Of a stretch of DNA of 64,000 nt, positions 23,055 through 37,599 are shown in pieces (position 1 is the first letter of the stretch; every line of letters begins with the position of its first letter). The DNA comes from Panulirus ornatus. Taxonomy: Eukaryota; Arthropoda; Malacostraca; Decapoda; Palinuridae. The DNA is taken from positions 19,448,893 through 19,512,892 of the forward strand of contig NC_092228.1 in NCBI RefSeq assembly GCF_036320965.1, read 5' to 3'. A program made the position numbers and the translations under genes. The notes beneath the pieces were generated by a model that was not told the origin of the DNA, did not search any database, and saw only the letters and a program-made list of their open reading frames with translations.

Positions 23055-24310
23055 ACCAATGAATGACAGTGACTACTATATGACACAGTGACTACTATAT
23101 GACACAGTGACTACTGTATGACACAGTGACTACTGTATGACACAATGAGTACCGAATGACAGTGACTACTATATGACACAGTGACTACTATATGACACAG
23201 CGGGTACCGAATGACAGTGACTACTGTATGACACAGTGACTACTGTATGACAGTGACTACTATATGACACAGTGACTACTATATGACACAGTGACTACTA
23301 TATGACACAGTGACTACTGTATGACACAGTGACTACTGTATGACACAATGAGTACCGAATGACAGTGACTACTATATGACACAGTGACTACTGTATGACA
23401 CAGCGGGTACCGAATGACAGTGACTACTGTATGACACAGTGACTACCGAATGACAGTGACTACTATATGACACAGTGACTACTATATGACACAGTGACTA
23501 CTGTATGACACAGTGACTACTGTATGACACAATGAGTACCGAATGACAGTGACTACTATATGACACAGTGACTACTATATGACACAGTGACTACTGTATG
23601 ACACAGTGACTACTGTATGACACAATGAGTACCGAATGACAGTGACTACTATATGACACAGTGACTACTATATGACACAGTGACTACTATATGACACAGT
23701 GACTACTGTATGACACAGTGACTACTGTATGACACAATGAGTACCGAATGACAGTGACTAATATATGACACAGTGACTACTGTATGACACAGCGGGTACC
23801 GAATGACAGTGACTACTGTATGACACAGTGACTACCGAATGAGTGACTACTGTATGACACAGTGACTACTGTATGACACAGTGAGTACCGAATGACAGTG
23901 ACTACTATATGACACAGTGACGACTGTATGACACAGTGACTACTGTATGACACAATGAGTACCGAATGACAGTGACTAATATATGACACAGTACTACTGT
24001 ATGACACAGTGACTACTGTATGACACAGTGACTACTGTATGACACAGTGACTACTGTATGACACAATGAATACCGAATGACAGTGACTACTATATGACGC
24101 AGTGACTACTGTATGACAGTGACTACTGTATGACACAATGAGTACCGAATGACAGTGACTACTGTATGACACAGTGACTACTATATGGCACAGTGACTAC
24201 TGTATGACACAGTGAGTACCGAATGACAGTGACTGCTATATGACACAGTGACTACCGAATAACAGTGACTACCATATGACACAGTGAAAACCGAATGACA
24301 GTGACTACCA
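23055..24310. repeat. Satellite block A: plain 19-bp units
   Basis: Unit GTGACTACTGTATGACACA (or TATATGACACA), about 65 copies, with interspersed variants ATGAGTACCGAATGACA of similar length. Local multi-unit periods recur (for example 23140-23360 resembles 23440-23640). Confidence 0.95.
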
Positions 24311-24469
24311 AATGATATTAATCACCAAATGACAATGATCACAGCCTGAGACAATGACCACTGAATGACGATGAATAATGACACAATGACCACTAAAAGA
24401 CAATATCCAGAGAATGGCTAAATGACCAAATTAATTACATTACTAATGATGAACGATACAACGACCATC

Positions 24470-25400
24470 ACTGTAAGACACTATGACCACTGGCTGACAC
24501 TACTGGCTGACACAATGGCCACTGGCTGACACAATGACCAACGGCTGACACCATGACCACTGGCTGACATAATGACCACTGAATGTCAAAATGTTCACTG
24601 GCTGATGTAATAACCACTGACAAACACCATGACCACTGGCTGACACCGTGACCACCGGCTGACATAATGACACTGGCTGACACAATAACTACTGCCTCAC
24701 ACAATGACCACTGGCTGACATAATGACCACTGGCTGACACAATAACTACTGCCAAACACAATGACCACTGGCTGACACCATGAGCACTGGCTGACAATAA
24801 CTACTGCCTAATACAATGACCACTGGCTGACACCATGACCACTGGCTGACACAATGACCACTGGCTGACACAATGACTACAGCCTAACACAATGACCACT
24901 GGCTGACACCATGACCACTGGCTGACACAATGACCACTGGCTGACACCATGACCACTGCCTAACATAATGACCACTGCCTAACACAATGACTGCTGCCTG
25001 ACAGCATGACCACTGGCTGACACCATGACCACTGGCTGACACCATGACCACTGGATGACACCATGACCACTGCCTAACACAATGACTGCTGCCTGACACC
25101 ATGACCACTGGTTAACACCATGACCACTAGCTGACACAATGACTACTGCCTAACACAATGACCACTGGCTGACACAATGACCACTGGCTGACACACTGAC
25201 TACTGCCTAACACACTGACCTCTGGCTGACGTAATGACTACTGACTGACATAGTGCCCACTGCATGTCACAATGTCCACTGGGTGATGATAAAACCACTT
25301 GGTGACGCTATGACCACTTGATAAATCAATGACCACTGGCTAACACAATGACCATTATGAGATCAATGAACACTGGCTGACACATTGACTGCTGGCTGAC
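24470..25400. repeat. Satellite block B: 19-bp units
   Basis: Unit ATGACCACTGGCTGACACA, about 48 copies, with variants ending in CCTAACACA and GCTGACACC. Confidence 0.95.
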
Positions 25401-26020
25401 AATATGAGCAGTGATTCATGCAATGACCATCAGCTAACACAGTGAACACTGGCTGACACATTGACTGCTGGCTGACAATATGAGCAGTGATTCATGCAAT
25501 GACCATCAGCTAACACAATGAACACTGGCTGACACATTGACTGCTGGCTGACAATATGACCAATGATTCATGCAATGACCATCCGATAACACAATGAACA
25601 CTGGCTGACACAATGACTGACAGCTGACAATGTGACCAATAATTCATGCAATGACCATCAGCTAACATAATGAACACTGGCTGACACATTGACTGCTGGC
25701 TGACAATGTGACCAATGATTCATGCAATGACCATCAGCTAACACAATGAACCTGGCTGACACATTGACTGCTGGCTGACAATATGACCAATGATTCATGC
25801 AATGACCATCAGCTAACACAATGAACACTGGCTGACACATTGACTGCTGGCTGACAATATGACCAATGATTCATGCAATGACCATCAGATAACACAATGA
25901 ACACTGGCTGACACAATGACTGACAGCTGACAATGTGACAAATGATTCATGCAATGACCATCAGCTAATATAATGAACACTGGTTGACACAATGACTGAC
26001 AGCTGACAATGTGACCAATG
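25400..26020. repeat. Satellite block C: 76-bp higher-order repeat (4 x 19)
   Basis: Four distinct 19-mers recur in fixed order: ATGAACACTGGCTGACACA, TTGACTGCTGGCTGACAAT, ATGACCAATGATTCATGCA, ATGACCATCAGCTAACACA. About eight rounds, with a shortened round near 25750. Confidence 0.93.
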
Positions 26021-26580
26021 ACTGATAGTGTGACAACTGAATGACACAGTGACCACTGGCTGACACTATGATCAATGAATGACACAGTGACCATTGGCTG
26101 ATAGTGTGACAACTAAATGACACAGTGACCACTGGCTGACACTATGATCAATGAATGACACAGTGACCATTGGCTGATACTGTGACAACTGAATGACAGT
26201 GACCACTGGCTGACACTATGATCAATGAATGACACAGTGACCATTGGCTGATAGTGTGACAACTGAATGACACAGTGACCACTGGCTGACACTATGATCA
26301 CTGAATGAAACAGTGACCACCGACTGACACTATGATCAATGAATGACAGTGACCACTGGCTGACACTATGATCAATGAATGACACAGTGACCATTGGCTG
26401 ATACTGTGACAACTGAATGACACAGTGACCACTGGCTGACACTATGATCACTGAATGATATAATGAACACTAGCTGACACTATGACCAATGAATGATATA
26501 ATGACCACTGGCTGACACTATGATCACTGAATGACACAGTGACCAACGGCTGACACTATGATCACTGAATGACATTATAA
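26020..26580. repeat. Satellite block D: second 76-bp higher-order repeat
   Basis: Order GTGACCACTGGCTGACACT, ATGATCAATGAATGACACA, GTGACCATTGGCTGATAGT, GTGACAACTGAATGACACA. About six rounds, some lacking one monomer. Confidence 0.9.
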
Positions 26581-26999
26581 ACAGTGACTGACACTATGAC
26601 CACTGAATGACACAGTAACCGCTGGCTAACACTAAGACCAACGGTTGAAGATATGACCACTGTATGACACAATGATCACTGACCGACACTAATGCCACTA
26701 AATGACACTATGACTATTGGCTGACTCTATGACCACTAAATGACACTATGATCATCGGCTGACTCTATGACCACTGAATGACACAGTGACCACTGGCTGA
26801 CTATGACCACTAAATGACACTATGACCACCGGCTGACTCTATGATCAATGAATGACACAGTGACCACTGGCCGACACCATGATCAACGAATGACATGATG
26901 AGCCCTGGCTGACACAATGACCACTGGCTGACACAATGACCACTGGCTGACACAATGATCACTGACTTACATAATGACCCCTGGCTGACCCAATGACCA

Positions 27000-27510
27000 C
27001 TGATGGACACAATGATCACTGATTTACATAATGACCCCTGGCTGACACAATGACCACTGGCTGACATAAAGACCCTTGACTGACACAATGACCACTGGCT
27101 GACATAATGACCCCTGGCTGACACAATGACCACTGGCTGACATAAAGACCCTTGACTGACACAATGACCACTGGCTGACATAAGGACCCTTGGCTGACAC
27201 AATGACCACTGGCTGACATAAAGACCACTGAATGACGCAATGACCACAATCTGAAACTAGCAATTCCACGACAGAACGGCCATTGGCTAACACAATGACT
27301 AATGAATGACTCAACGACCACTGGCTGACACAGCAACCACCGAATGACTCAACGACCACTGGCTGACACAGCAACCACCGAATGACTCAACGACCACTGG
27401 CTGACACAGCAACCACCGAATGACTCAACGACCACTGGCTGACACAGCAACCACCAAATGACTCAACGACCACTGGCTGACACAGCAACCACCAAATGAC
27501 TCAATGACCA
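27000..27510. repeat. Satellite block E: 38-bp dimers
   Basis: Two successive dimer families. 27000-27230 alternates a GGCTGACACAATGACCACT type with an AAGACCCTTGACTGACACA type. 27310-27510 alternates CGACCACTGGCTGACACAG with CAACCACCGAATGACTCAA. Confidence 0.9.
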
Positions 27511-27889
27511 CTGGCCAACAGTGGCAAAGGAATGACACAGTGACAACTGAATGACGCAGTGACCAGTGACTGACATCATGATCAGTGAATGACCCAGGAA
27601 CCACTAGGAGGACACCATGGCCATCAGCTGACATAATGACCACTGGCTGACACAATGATCACAGTCTGACAATGACTACAGACAATCGATGATCACAGAC
27701 TGACAGGACATAATAATCACAGCCTGACGGATACAGTGACCGCAGACTGACACAAAGACCACAGACTGAAAGACAGACTGAAAATCAAATGCTGATAAAA
27801 TGACCATAGACGAACAGACACAATAACTACAGACTAACAGACAAGTGTTCCAATACTGAAACAGTATTATGTTTATCATCAGATAAACA

Positions 27890-28420
27890 TAATAATGACC
27901 ACAGACTTACAGACACAATGTCCACAGACTAACAGAAGCAATTGGCATCCTCTAACAGACACAATGATTACCGATGAACAGACACAACGTCCACAGACTG
28001 ACAGACACAGTGACCAGAGACTAACAGACACAAAGACGACAGACTTGACAGACACAGTGACCACAGACTGACAGACGCACTGTCCACAAACTAGTAGACA
28101 CAATGATCACCGATTAACAGACACAACGTCCACAGACTGACAGACACAGTGACCACAGACTTGACACACATAATGATCACAGACTGACAGACACAGAGAC
28201 CACAGACTGACAGACACAATGACCACAAACTGACACACTTAATGATCACAGACTGACAGACACAGAGACCACAAACTGACATACTTAATGATCTCAGACT
28301 GACAGACACAGACCACAAACTGACATACTTAATGATCTCAGACTGACAGACACAGTGACCACAGACTGACAGACACAATGACTTCAGATTAAGCGACAGT
28401 TATACAAGACTGACAGACGC
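27890..28420. repeat. Satellite block F: 23-bp units
   Basis: Units such as ATGACCACAGACTGACAGAC plus ACA, that is the 19-mer with an extra GACA. Moderately diverged. Confidence 0.88.
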
Positions 28421-28599
28421 TGATCACAAACTGACTGAGACAACGACCACAGAATGACTGACACAATGATCTCCGGCTGACAGACACAATGACCACAGAC
28501 TGACAGACACAATGACCACAGACTGCAACACTGACTACAGCCTAACTGACACAGTTACATCAGATTGACAGACACAATGATTACCAGACTAACTGACAC

Positions 28600-29330
28600 A
28601 ATGATCACAGAATGACTGACACAATGATCTCAGACTGTCAGACAATGATCACAGATTAACACAATGATTACAGACTAACTGACACAATGATCACAGACTG
28701 ACAGACAATGATCACAGACTAACACAATGATTACAGACTAACTGACACAATGATCACAGACTGACAGACAATGATCACAGACTAACACAATGATTACAGA
28801 CTAACTGACACAATGATCACAGACTAACACAATGATTACAGACTAACTGACACAATGATCACAGACTGACAGACAATGATCACAGACTAACACAATAATT
28901 ACAGACTAACTGACACAATGATCACAGACTGACAGACAATGATCACAGACTAACACAATGATTACAGACTAACTGACACAATGATCACAGACTGACAGAC
29001 AATGATCACAGACTAACACAATGATTACAGACTAACTGACACAATGATCACAGACTGACAGACAATGATCACAGACTAACACAATGATTACACTAACACA
29101 ATGATTACAGACTAACTGACACAATGATCACAGACTGACAGACAATGATCACAGACTAACACAATGATTACAGACTAACTGACACAATGATCACAGACTA
29201 ACACAATGATCACATAATGACTGACACAATGATCTCAGACTGACAGACAATGATCACAGACTAACACAATGATTACAGACTAACTGACACAATGATCACA
29301 GAATGACTGACACAATGATCTTAGACTGAC
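28600..29330. repeat. Satellite block G: 63-bp composite (21+19+23)
   Basis: Ordered triplet of ATGATCACAGACTGACAGAC(A), ATGATCACAGACTAACACA and ATGATTACAGACTAACTGAC(ACA). About ten rounds, a few missing one member. Confidence 0.92.
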
Positions 29331-29724
29331 AGAAACCATGATCACACAGTGACAGACACACAATGACCACAGACTGACAAAAAGTGATCACAGACAGAGA
29401 AAATTACCACAAGATGACAGAGAAAATGACTTTACACTAACAGACATATTGACCCTAAACTGATAGACAATATGATCACTGACTGATCGACACCATCACC
29501 ACAGACTAACATAATATGATCACAGTCTGTCAGGCATGTGACCACAGACTGACACACGCAGTGACAAAATGACCACACACGCACAGACGCAATGACCAAA
29601 AACTAACTGACACAGTGACTAAACCACTAAATCATGAGATTAACAGAAAAAAATAATTAAACACTGACGGACAAAATGATCAGACAGAAAAAAATTATCA
29701 CAAACGCAACGACCAGAAGTAATG

Positions 29725-32600
29725 ATCACAGACTAGCAGACTTCATGATCACAGACTAGCAGACTTCATGATCACAGACAGAAGCAATGATCACAGACTA
29801 GCAGACTTCATGATCACAGACAGAAGCAATGATCACAGACTAGCAGACTTCATGATCACAGACAGAAGCAATGATCACAGACTAGCAGACTTCATGATCA
29901 CAGACAGAAGCAATGATCACAGACTAGCAGACTTCATGATCACAGACAGAAGCAATGATCACAGACTAGCAGACTTCATGATCACAGACAGAGGCAATGA
30001 TCACACACTAGCAGACTTCATGATCACAGACAGAAGCAATGATCACAGACTAGCAGACTTCATGATCACAGACAGAAGTAATGATCACAGACTAGCAGAC
30101 TTCATGATCACAGACAGAAGTAATGATCACAGACTAGCAGACTTCATGATCACAGACAGAAGTAATGATCACAGACTAGCAGACTTCATGATCACAGACA
30201 GAAGCAATGATCACAGACTAGCAGACTTCATGATCACAGACAGAAGCAATGATCACAGACTAGCAGACTTCATGATCACAGACAGAAGCAATGATCACAG
30301 ACTAGCAGACTTCATGATCACAGACAGAAGCAATGATCACAGACTAGCAGACTTCATGATCACAGACAGAAGCAATGATCACAGACTAGCAGACTTCATG
30401 ATCACAGACAGAAGCAATGATCACAGACTAGCAGACTTCATGATCACAGACAGAAGCAATGATCACAGACTAGCAGACTTCATGATCACAGACAGAAGCA
30501 ATGATCACAGACTAGCAGACTTCATGATCACAGACAGAAGCAATGATCACAGACTAGCAGACTTCATGATCACAGACAGAAGCAATGATCACAGACTAGC
30601 AGACTTCATGATCACAGACAGAAGCAATGATCACAGACTAGCAGACTTCATGATCACAGACAGAAGCAATGATCACAGACTAGCAGACTTCATGATCACA
30701 GACAGAAGCAATGATCACAGACTAGCAGACTTCATGATCACAGACAGAAGCAATGATCACAGACTAGCAGACTTCATGATCACAGACAGAAGCAATGATC
30801 ACAGACTAGCAGACTTCATGATCACAGACAGAAGCAATGATCACAGACTAGCAGACTTCATGATCACAGACAGAAGCAATGATCACAGACTAGCAGACTT
30901 CATGATCACAGACAGAAGCAATGATCACAGACTAGCAGACTTCATGATCACAGACAGAAGCAATGATCACAGACTAGCAGACTTCATGATCACAGACAGA
31001 AGCAATGATCACAGACTAGCAGACTTCATGATCACAGACAGAAGCAATGATCACAGACTAGCAGACTTCATGATCACAGACAGAAGCAATGATCACAGAC
31101 TAGCAGACTTCATGATCACAGACAGAAGCAATGATCACAGACTAGCAGACTTCATGATCACAGACAGAAGTAATGATCACAGACTAGCAGACTTCATGAT
31201 CACAGACAGAAGTAATGATCACAGACTAGCAGACTTCATGATCACAGACAGAAGCAATGATCACAGACTAGCAGACTTCATGATCACAGACAGAAGCAAT
31301 GATCACAGACTAGCAGACTTCATGTCACAGACAGAAGCAATGATCACAGACTAGCAGACTTCATGATCACAGACAGAAGTAATGATCACAGACTAGCAGA
31401 CTTCATGATCACAGACAGAAGTAATGATCACAGACTAGCAGACTTCATGATCACAGACAGAAGCAATGATCACAGACTAGCAGACTTCATGATCACAGAC
31501 AGAAGCAATGATCACAGACTAGCAGACTTCATGATCACAGACAGAAGCAATGATCACAGACTAGCAGACTTCATGATCACAGACAGAAGCAATGATCACA
31601 GACTAGCAGACTTCATGATCACGGACAGAAGCAATGATCACAGACTAGCAGACTTCATAATCACAGACAGAAGCAATGATCAGAGACTAGCAGACTTCAT
31701 GATCACAGACAGAAGCAATGATCACAGACTAGCAGACTTCATGATCACAGACAGAAGCAATGATCACAGACTAGCAGACTTCATGATCACAGACAGAAGC
31801 AATGATCACAGACTAGCAGACTTCATGATCACAGACAGAAGCAATGATCACAGACTAGCAGACTTCATGATCACAGACTAACAGACATCATGATCACAAA
31901 CAGAGGCAATGATCACAGACAGAAGCAATGATCACAGACTAGCAGACTTCATGATCGCAGACAGAAGCAATGATCAGAGACTAGCAGACTTCATAATCGC
32001 AGACAGAAGCAATGATCACAGACTAGCAGACTTCATGATCACAGACAGAAGCAATGATCACACACTAGCAGACTTCATGATCACAGACAGAAGCAATGAT
32101 CAGAGACAAGCAGACTTCATGATCACAGACTAGCGGACTTTATGATCACAGACTAGCAGAGTTCATGATCGGAGACAGAAGCAATGATCACGGATCAGCA
32201 GACTTCATGATCACAGACAGAAGCAATGATCAGAGACTAGCAGACTTCATGATCACAGACAGAAGCAATGATCACAGACTAGCAGACTTAATGATCACAG
32301 ACAGAAGCAATGATCACAGACTAGCAGACTTCATGATCACAGACTAGTAGACTTCATGATCGCAGACAGAAGCAATGATCACAGACCAGCAGACTTCATG
32401 ATCACAGACAGAAGCAATGATCACAGACTAGCAGACTTCATGATCACAGACAGAAGCAATGGTCACAGACTAGCAGACTTCATGATGACAGACTAACAGA
32501 CATCATAATCACAAACAGAGGCAATGATCACAGACAGAAGCAATGACCACAGACTAGCAGACTTCATAATCACAGACAGAGGCAATGATCATAGACTGAC
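29725..32600. repeat. Satellite block H: 42-bp composite (23+19), about 60 near-identical copies
   Basis: Alternation of ATGATCACAGACTAGCAGAC(TTC) and ATGATCACAGACAGAAGCA. Copies between about 29,780 and 31,870 are almost identical, with only occasional C/T or A/G changes, so this is the youngest part of the satellite. 42 bp equals 14 codons without stop, which creates a 528-codon frame at 29768-31354; a 1-base deletion near 31324 breaks it. The flanks (31,870-32,600) are more diverged. Confidence 0.97.
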
Positions 32601-33399
32601 AGACGCAATGAGGACACAATGACAGATGTAATAGCTCACAGACTGACGGAAGCAATGATCAAAGAAGACATAATGCTCACAGACAGACAGAGTGAAACGT
32701 AATGCTTAATGACAAACATAATAACCACAGACACAATGGTAACAGACTGAGAGACACAAACACAAGTCTAAACAAACACAATGAACCGAGACTGACACTC
32801 ATAATGATCACAAACTACAGGCACAGCTACTACAGACTGACAAACACGATCACTTCAAACAAGAAATAAACAACGACTAAAGACTTGGACACACTGACAA
32901 CATACAGACACGATGACCAAAGTCTAACAGACAGTGACTATGATCTAACAGACCGTGACCACAGACTGACAGCCGGTGACCAGTCTGACAAACACAATGA
33001 TCGCAGACTGATAGATATATTGACCCCAGACTGACATACAAAACGACCACAGACAGACTGACATACACTGTGATCACAGACAGACACACTGACTACAGAC
33101 TGAGGCAGTGACCAGAGACAAAAATAGTGACCGTAAACTGACAGACACAATTACAACAGACTGACTAACGCGAAGATCGCAGAATGACACAGTAACCACA
33201 GAGTGGTCGACACAGTCATCACAGACTGACTGACACACCATGACCACAGAAGTGAGAGACGGTGATGACAGACTGACAGACACGGTGATCGCAGACTGAC
33301 AGAAAGAGTGATGACAGATCAACAGTATGACGACAGAAACGAGGAGACGGAATGACACAGTGTTCACAGACTGCTAAGAACAATGTCCCCAAACTATGA

Positions 33400-33720
33400 C
33401 AAAATGTTCACAGACTGAAAGACCCAGACAACAGGCTCAGATACAGACCGTAGACTGACAGACACAATGACCACACACTGAAAGACCCGGACAACAGGCT
33501 CAGACACAAAGACCGTAGACTGACAGACACAATGACCACACACTGAAAGACCCTGACAGATAAAGACCGTAGACTGACAGGCACAATGACCACACACTGA
33601 AAGACCCTGACAGATAAAGACCGCAGACTGACAGACACAATGACCACAAACTGAAAGACCCTGACAGATAAAGACCGTAGACTGACAGACACCATGACCA
33701 CAAACTGAAAGACACAGTGT
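33400..33720. repeat. Satellite block I: local tandem with AAAGACC units
   Basis: Four or five rounds of about 57-60 bp including GTAGACTGACAGACACAATG and CACACACTGAAAGACCCTGA. Confidence 0.85.
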
Positions 33721-33939
33721 CTACAGACTACGAAAACGGCCACAGAAAGACACGCTGGCCACAGAATGAAACAGTGATCACAGACTGATAAACACACCAA
33801 CCGAGACAATGAGCATCAAATTTGCCTCAAAAACTGACAGACGCAATGACCAAAGCCACGCAAATGCAATCATCAAAGTCTCACAGACCCAATGACCACA
33901 GACAATGGGTCCCAGACGCAAATCGTCAATAACTGGTAG

Positions 33940-34600
33940 AGGTAATGATCACAGACGCAATGATCACTGGATAACGGACGCAATCATCAGTCTTACAGAC
34001 ACAATGACCACGCACTGACAGACGCAATGATCACAGACTGACAGGTGCAATGATCTCAGACTGACAGACGCAATGATCGCAGACTGACAGACGCAATGAT
34101 CACTGGATAACGGACGCAATCATCAGTCTTACAGACACAATGATCACAGACTGACAGGTGCAATGATCTCAGACTGACAGACGCAATGATCACAGACTGA
34201 CAGACGCAATGATCACAGACTGACAGACGCAATGATCACTGGATAACGGACGCAATCATCAGTCTTACAGACACAATGACCACGCACTGACAGACGCAAT
34301 GATCACAGACTGACAGGTGCAATGATCTCAGACTGACAGACGCAATGATCACAGACTGACAGACGCAATAATCACAGACTGACAGACGCAATGATCACAG
34401 ACTGACAGACGCAACACAGACTGACAGACGCAATGATCATTGGCTAACGGACGCAATCATCAGTCTTACAGACGCAATGATCACAGACTGACAGACGCAA
34501 CACAGACTGACAGACGCAATGATCATTGGCTAACGGACGCAATCATCAGTCTTACAGACACAATGACCACTCTCTGACAGACGCAATGATTATTGTCTGA
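33940..34600. repeat. Satellite block J: 23-bp units
   Basis: Unit ATGATCACAGACTGACAGAC plus GCA, with a longer period marked by CACTGGATAACGGACGCAAT and CATCAGTCTTACAGACACAA. Confidence 0.92.
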
Positions 34601-35079
34601 GAGACATAATGACCGCAGACTGACACACAGTGACCACAGACTGACCAACACAATGACTATAGACTGACAGACACAATGACAACAGACTGAAATACTCAAT
34701 GGTCACAAACAAAGCACAATCACCAGACAGACTTATCAGTAACCACAGACTGACAGACATAATGACCACAGACTGATATACATAAAGACCACAGACTCAA
34801 ACACTATAACAACAGACTGATTGACGCAATGATCACAGAATGACACCAGACACCCAGACAAAAATGACCTCAGACAAAAAAGGCGCAATGACCACAGACT
34901 TAAGACGAAAATGGCCACAGATTGACAAAACAAAATGACCAAATACTGACAGAAAAGGTGACCACAGACTGAGGGACAATAAGTACAGACTGACACACAC
35001 ATAAGACACACACTGACAGGCACAATGATGACAGACTCATTGCACAATGGACAAAGACTGACAGACATAACCACAGACT

Positions 35080-36330
35080 GACATACAATGACCACAGCCA
35101 GACTGACACACAACGACCACTGACAGACTGACACAATAACCACTGTCAGACTGACACAGTGCCCACTGACAGTGACTACTGACAGACTGACACAATGACC
35201 ACTGACAGACTGACAGTGACCTCTGAGACTGACACACAGCAACTACTGACAGACTGACAGTGACCACTGACAGAATGACACACAATAACGACTACCAGAT
35301 TGACACACAGTGACCACTGACAGACTGACACAATGACTAATGACAGACTGACAGAATGACCTCTGACAGACTGACTATCAATGACCACTGCTAGACAGAC
35401 AATGACCACTGACAGCTGACACACAATGACCAAAGATAGACTGACACAATGACCACTGCCAGACTGACACACAATGACCACTGCCTGACTGATATACAAT
35501 GACCACTGCCAGACTGACACAACGACCACTGATAAACTGACACAGTGATCTCTGACTGACACAGTGACCTCTAACAGACAGTGACCACTGACAAACCAAC
35601 ATACAATGACCACTGCCAGACTGACACACAATGACCACCCATAAACTGACCACTGACACAGTGACCACTGACAGACTGACACATAATGACTAACAGTGAC
35701 CACTGAGACAAACACATTGAGTACTGACAGACTAACACGACCAATGAAACAATGCCCACCGACAGACTGACACAGTGACCACTGACAAACTGAAACAGTG
35801 ACCACTGACAGAATGATAGAGACCACTGACAGACTGACACAATAACCATTGACAGACACACATGACTAATAACAGACTGACACAATGATCAAAGACAGAC
35901 TGACACAACGACCACTGAGACCGACACAAAATGACTAATGACGGAATGACACACAATGACCACTGACAGACTGACACAAAATGACTCATGACAGGCCGAC
36001 ACTAAATGAACACGAACACGATGACTAATGATAAAGTGACCACTGACGGACTAATACAGTGACTAACGACAGACTGTACTGTGACCACTAACAGACTGAC
36101 ACAGTGACCACTGAAAGACTGACACTGACAGTGTGACCACTGACACATAATGACTGATGACAGACTGATAGTGACCACTGACACACAATGACTAATGACA
36201 GACTGACACAATATGACTACTGACACAGTGACCACTGAAACTGACACAATGACTACTCACAGACTGACACAGTGACCATTGACAGACTGACACACAATGA
36301 CTAATGACAGGCTGACACAGTTACCACTGG
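35080..36330. repeat. Satellite block K: diverged TGACCACTGACAGACTGACA units
   Basis: Irregular units of about 19-28 bp sharing GACCACTGACAGACTGACAC. No stable higher-order period. Confidence 0.88.
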
Positions 36331-37430
36331 CTGACAAGAGGATCTATGATTAACACTATGACCAATGGATGACACCAAGACCACTGACTGACACCAGAAC
36401 CAATGACTGATTCCAGGACCACTGGCTGACACCAAGACTAATGGCTGACACCAGGTCCGCTGACTGAAACCAAGACCAAGGGCTGTTACTATGACTATTG
36501 GATAACGCCTGGACCGTTGGCTGACGCCAGGACCACTGGCTGACACTTGAACCACTGACCAACACCATGATCACTGACTGATATCATGGTCATTGACTGA
36601 CACAAGAATCACTGGCTGACACCAGAAGCAATGACAGACACCAAAACCACTGGCTGACACAAAAGCAAAGACAGATACCAAAAACACTGACTGACAGCAT
36701 GACCAGTGACTGACATCAGAACACTGGCTGATTGCAGAAACACTAAATGACACCAGGACCACTAGCAAACACCATGACCACTGACTGACACCATGACCAC
36801 TGCCTGACATGATCAGTGACACCTTGAACAATGATAACAGGGCGACTGATTGACACCAGAACCATTGACTGAAATAATGACCACTGGCCAACACCTTGAC
36901 ACCAGGACCACTAACTGACACCTAGACCACTAGAAGACACCATGACCCATGACTGACAAGATGATCAAAAGTTGACACCATGACAACTGACTAACGCCAT
37001 AATCACTGGTTAACACCCAAACCACTGGCTGACATCAGAACCACTGACTGACAGCTAGATTAATGATGATATCATGACCACTGACACTAAGACTGCTGGA
37101 TGACCACAATCTGACACCATGACCATTGGCTAACGTTAACCATGGACACTGACCGACAACAGAACCACTGACTGACAACCATGAACAATGACTAACACCA
37201 AAACCACTAGGACCACTGAAGGACCACTGGCTACCACTAGGACCACTGAAAGACCACTGGCTACCACTAGGACCACTGAAGGACCACTGGCTAACACTAG
37301 GACCACTGGCTAACACCACGACCACCGACTGACACCAAGACCATTGGCTGATACCAACATCGCTGACTGACACCATGATCACTGGCTGACACCAGGACCA
37401 CTGACTGACACACAGCTCTCTCACGATGTT
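36330..37430. repeat. Satellite block L: 19-bp GACCACTGGCTGACACCA-type units
   Basis: Diverged 19-mers, with a short 29-bp tandem (about three copies of CTACCACTAGGACCACTGAA) at 37,200-37,300. Confidence 0.88.
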
Positions 37431-37599
37431 TATCTGACTGATACAATGACCACATTTGATACAACAAGCATCGACTGATACATTGACTACAGCATGATAC
37501 ATCGACAATGTATCGACTGATACAATGACTACAGCATGATACATCGACAATGTATCGACTGATACATTGACTACACAAGCAGAAAATGATACACCGATT

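Noticed and set aside
29768..31354. 528-codon open frame with a 14-residue repeat (MITDRSNDHRLADF)
   Set aside because: It is exactly the 42-bp satellite unit read in triplets; a 1-base deletion ends it and the same array continues in another frame. No start context, splice signals or codon bias independent of the repeat.
29725..32600. Alternating 23- and 19-bp units looked like a CRISPR repeat-spacer pattern
   Set aside because: The would-be spacers are identical to each other and related to the repeats. The setting is a eukaryotic intron and there are no cas genes.
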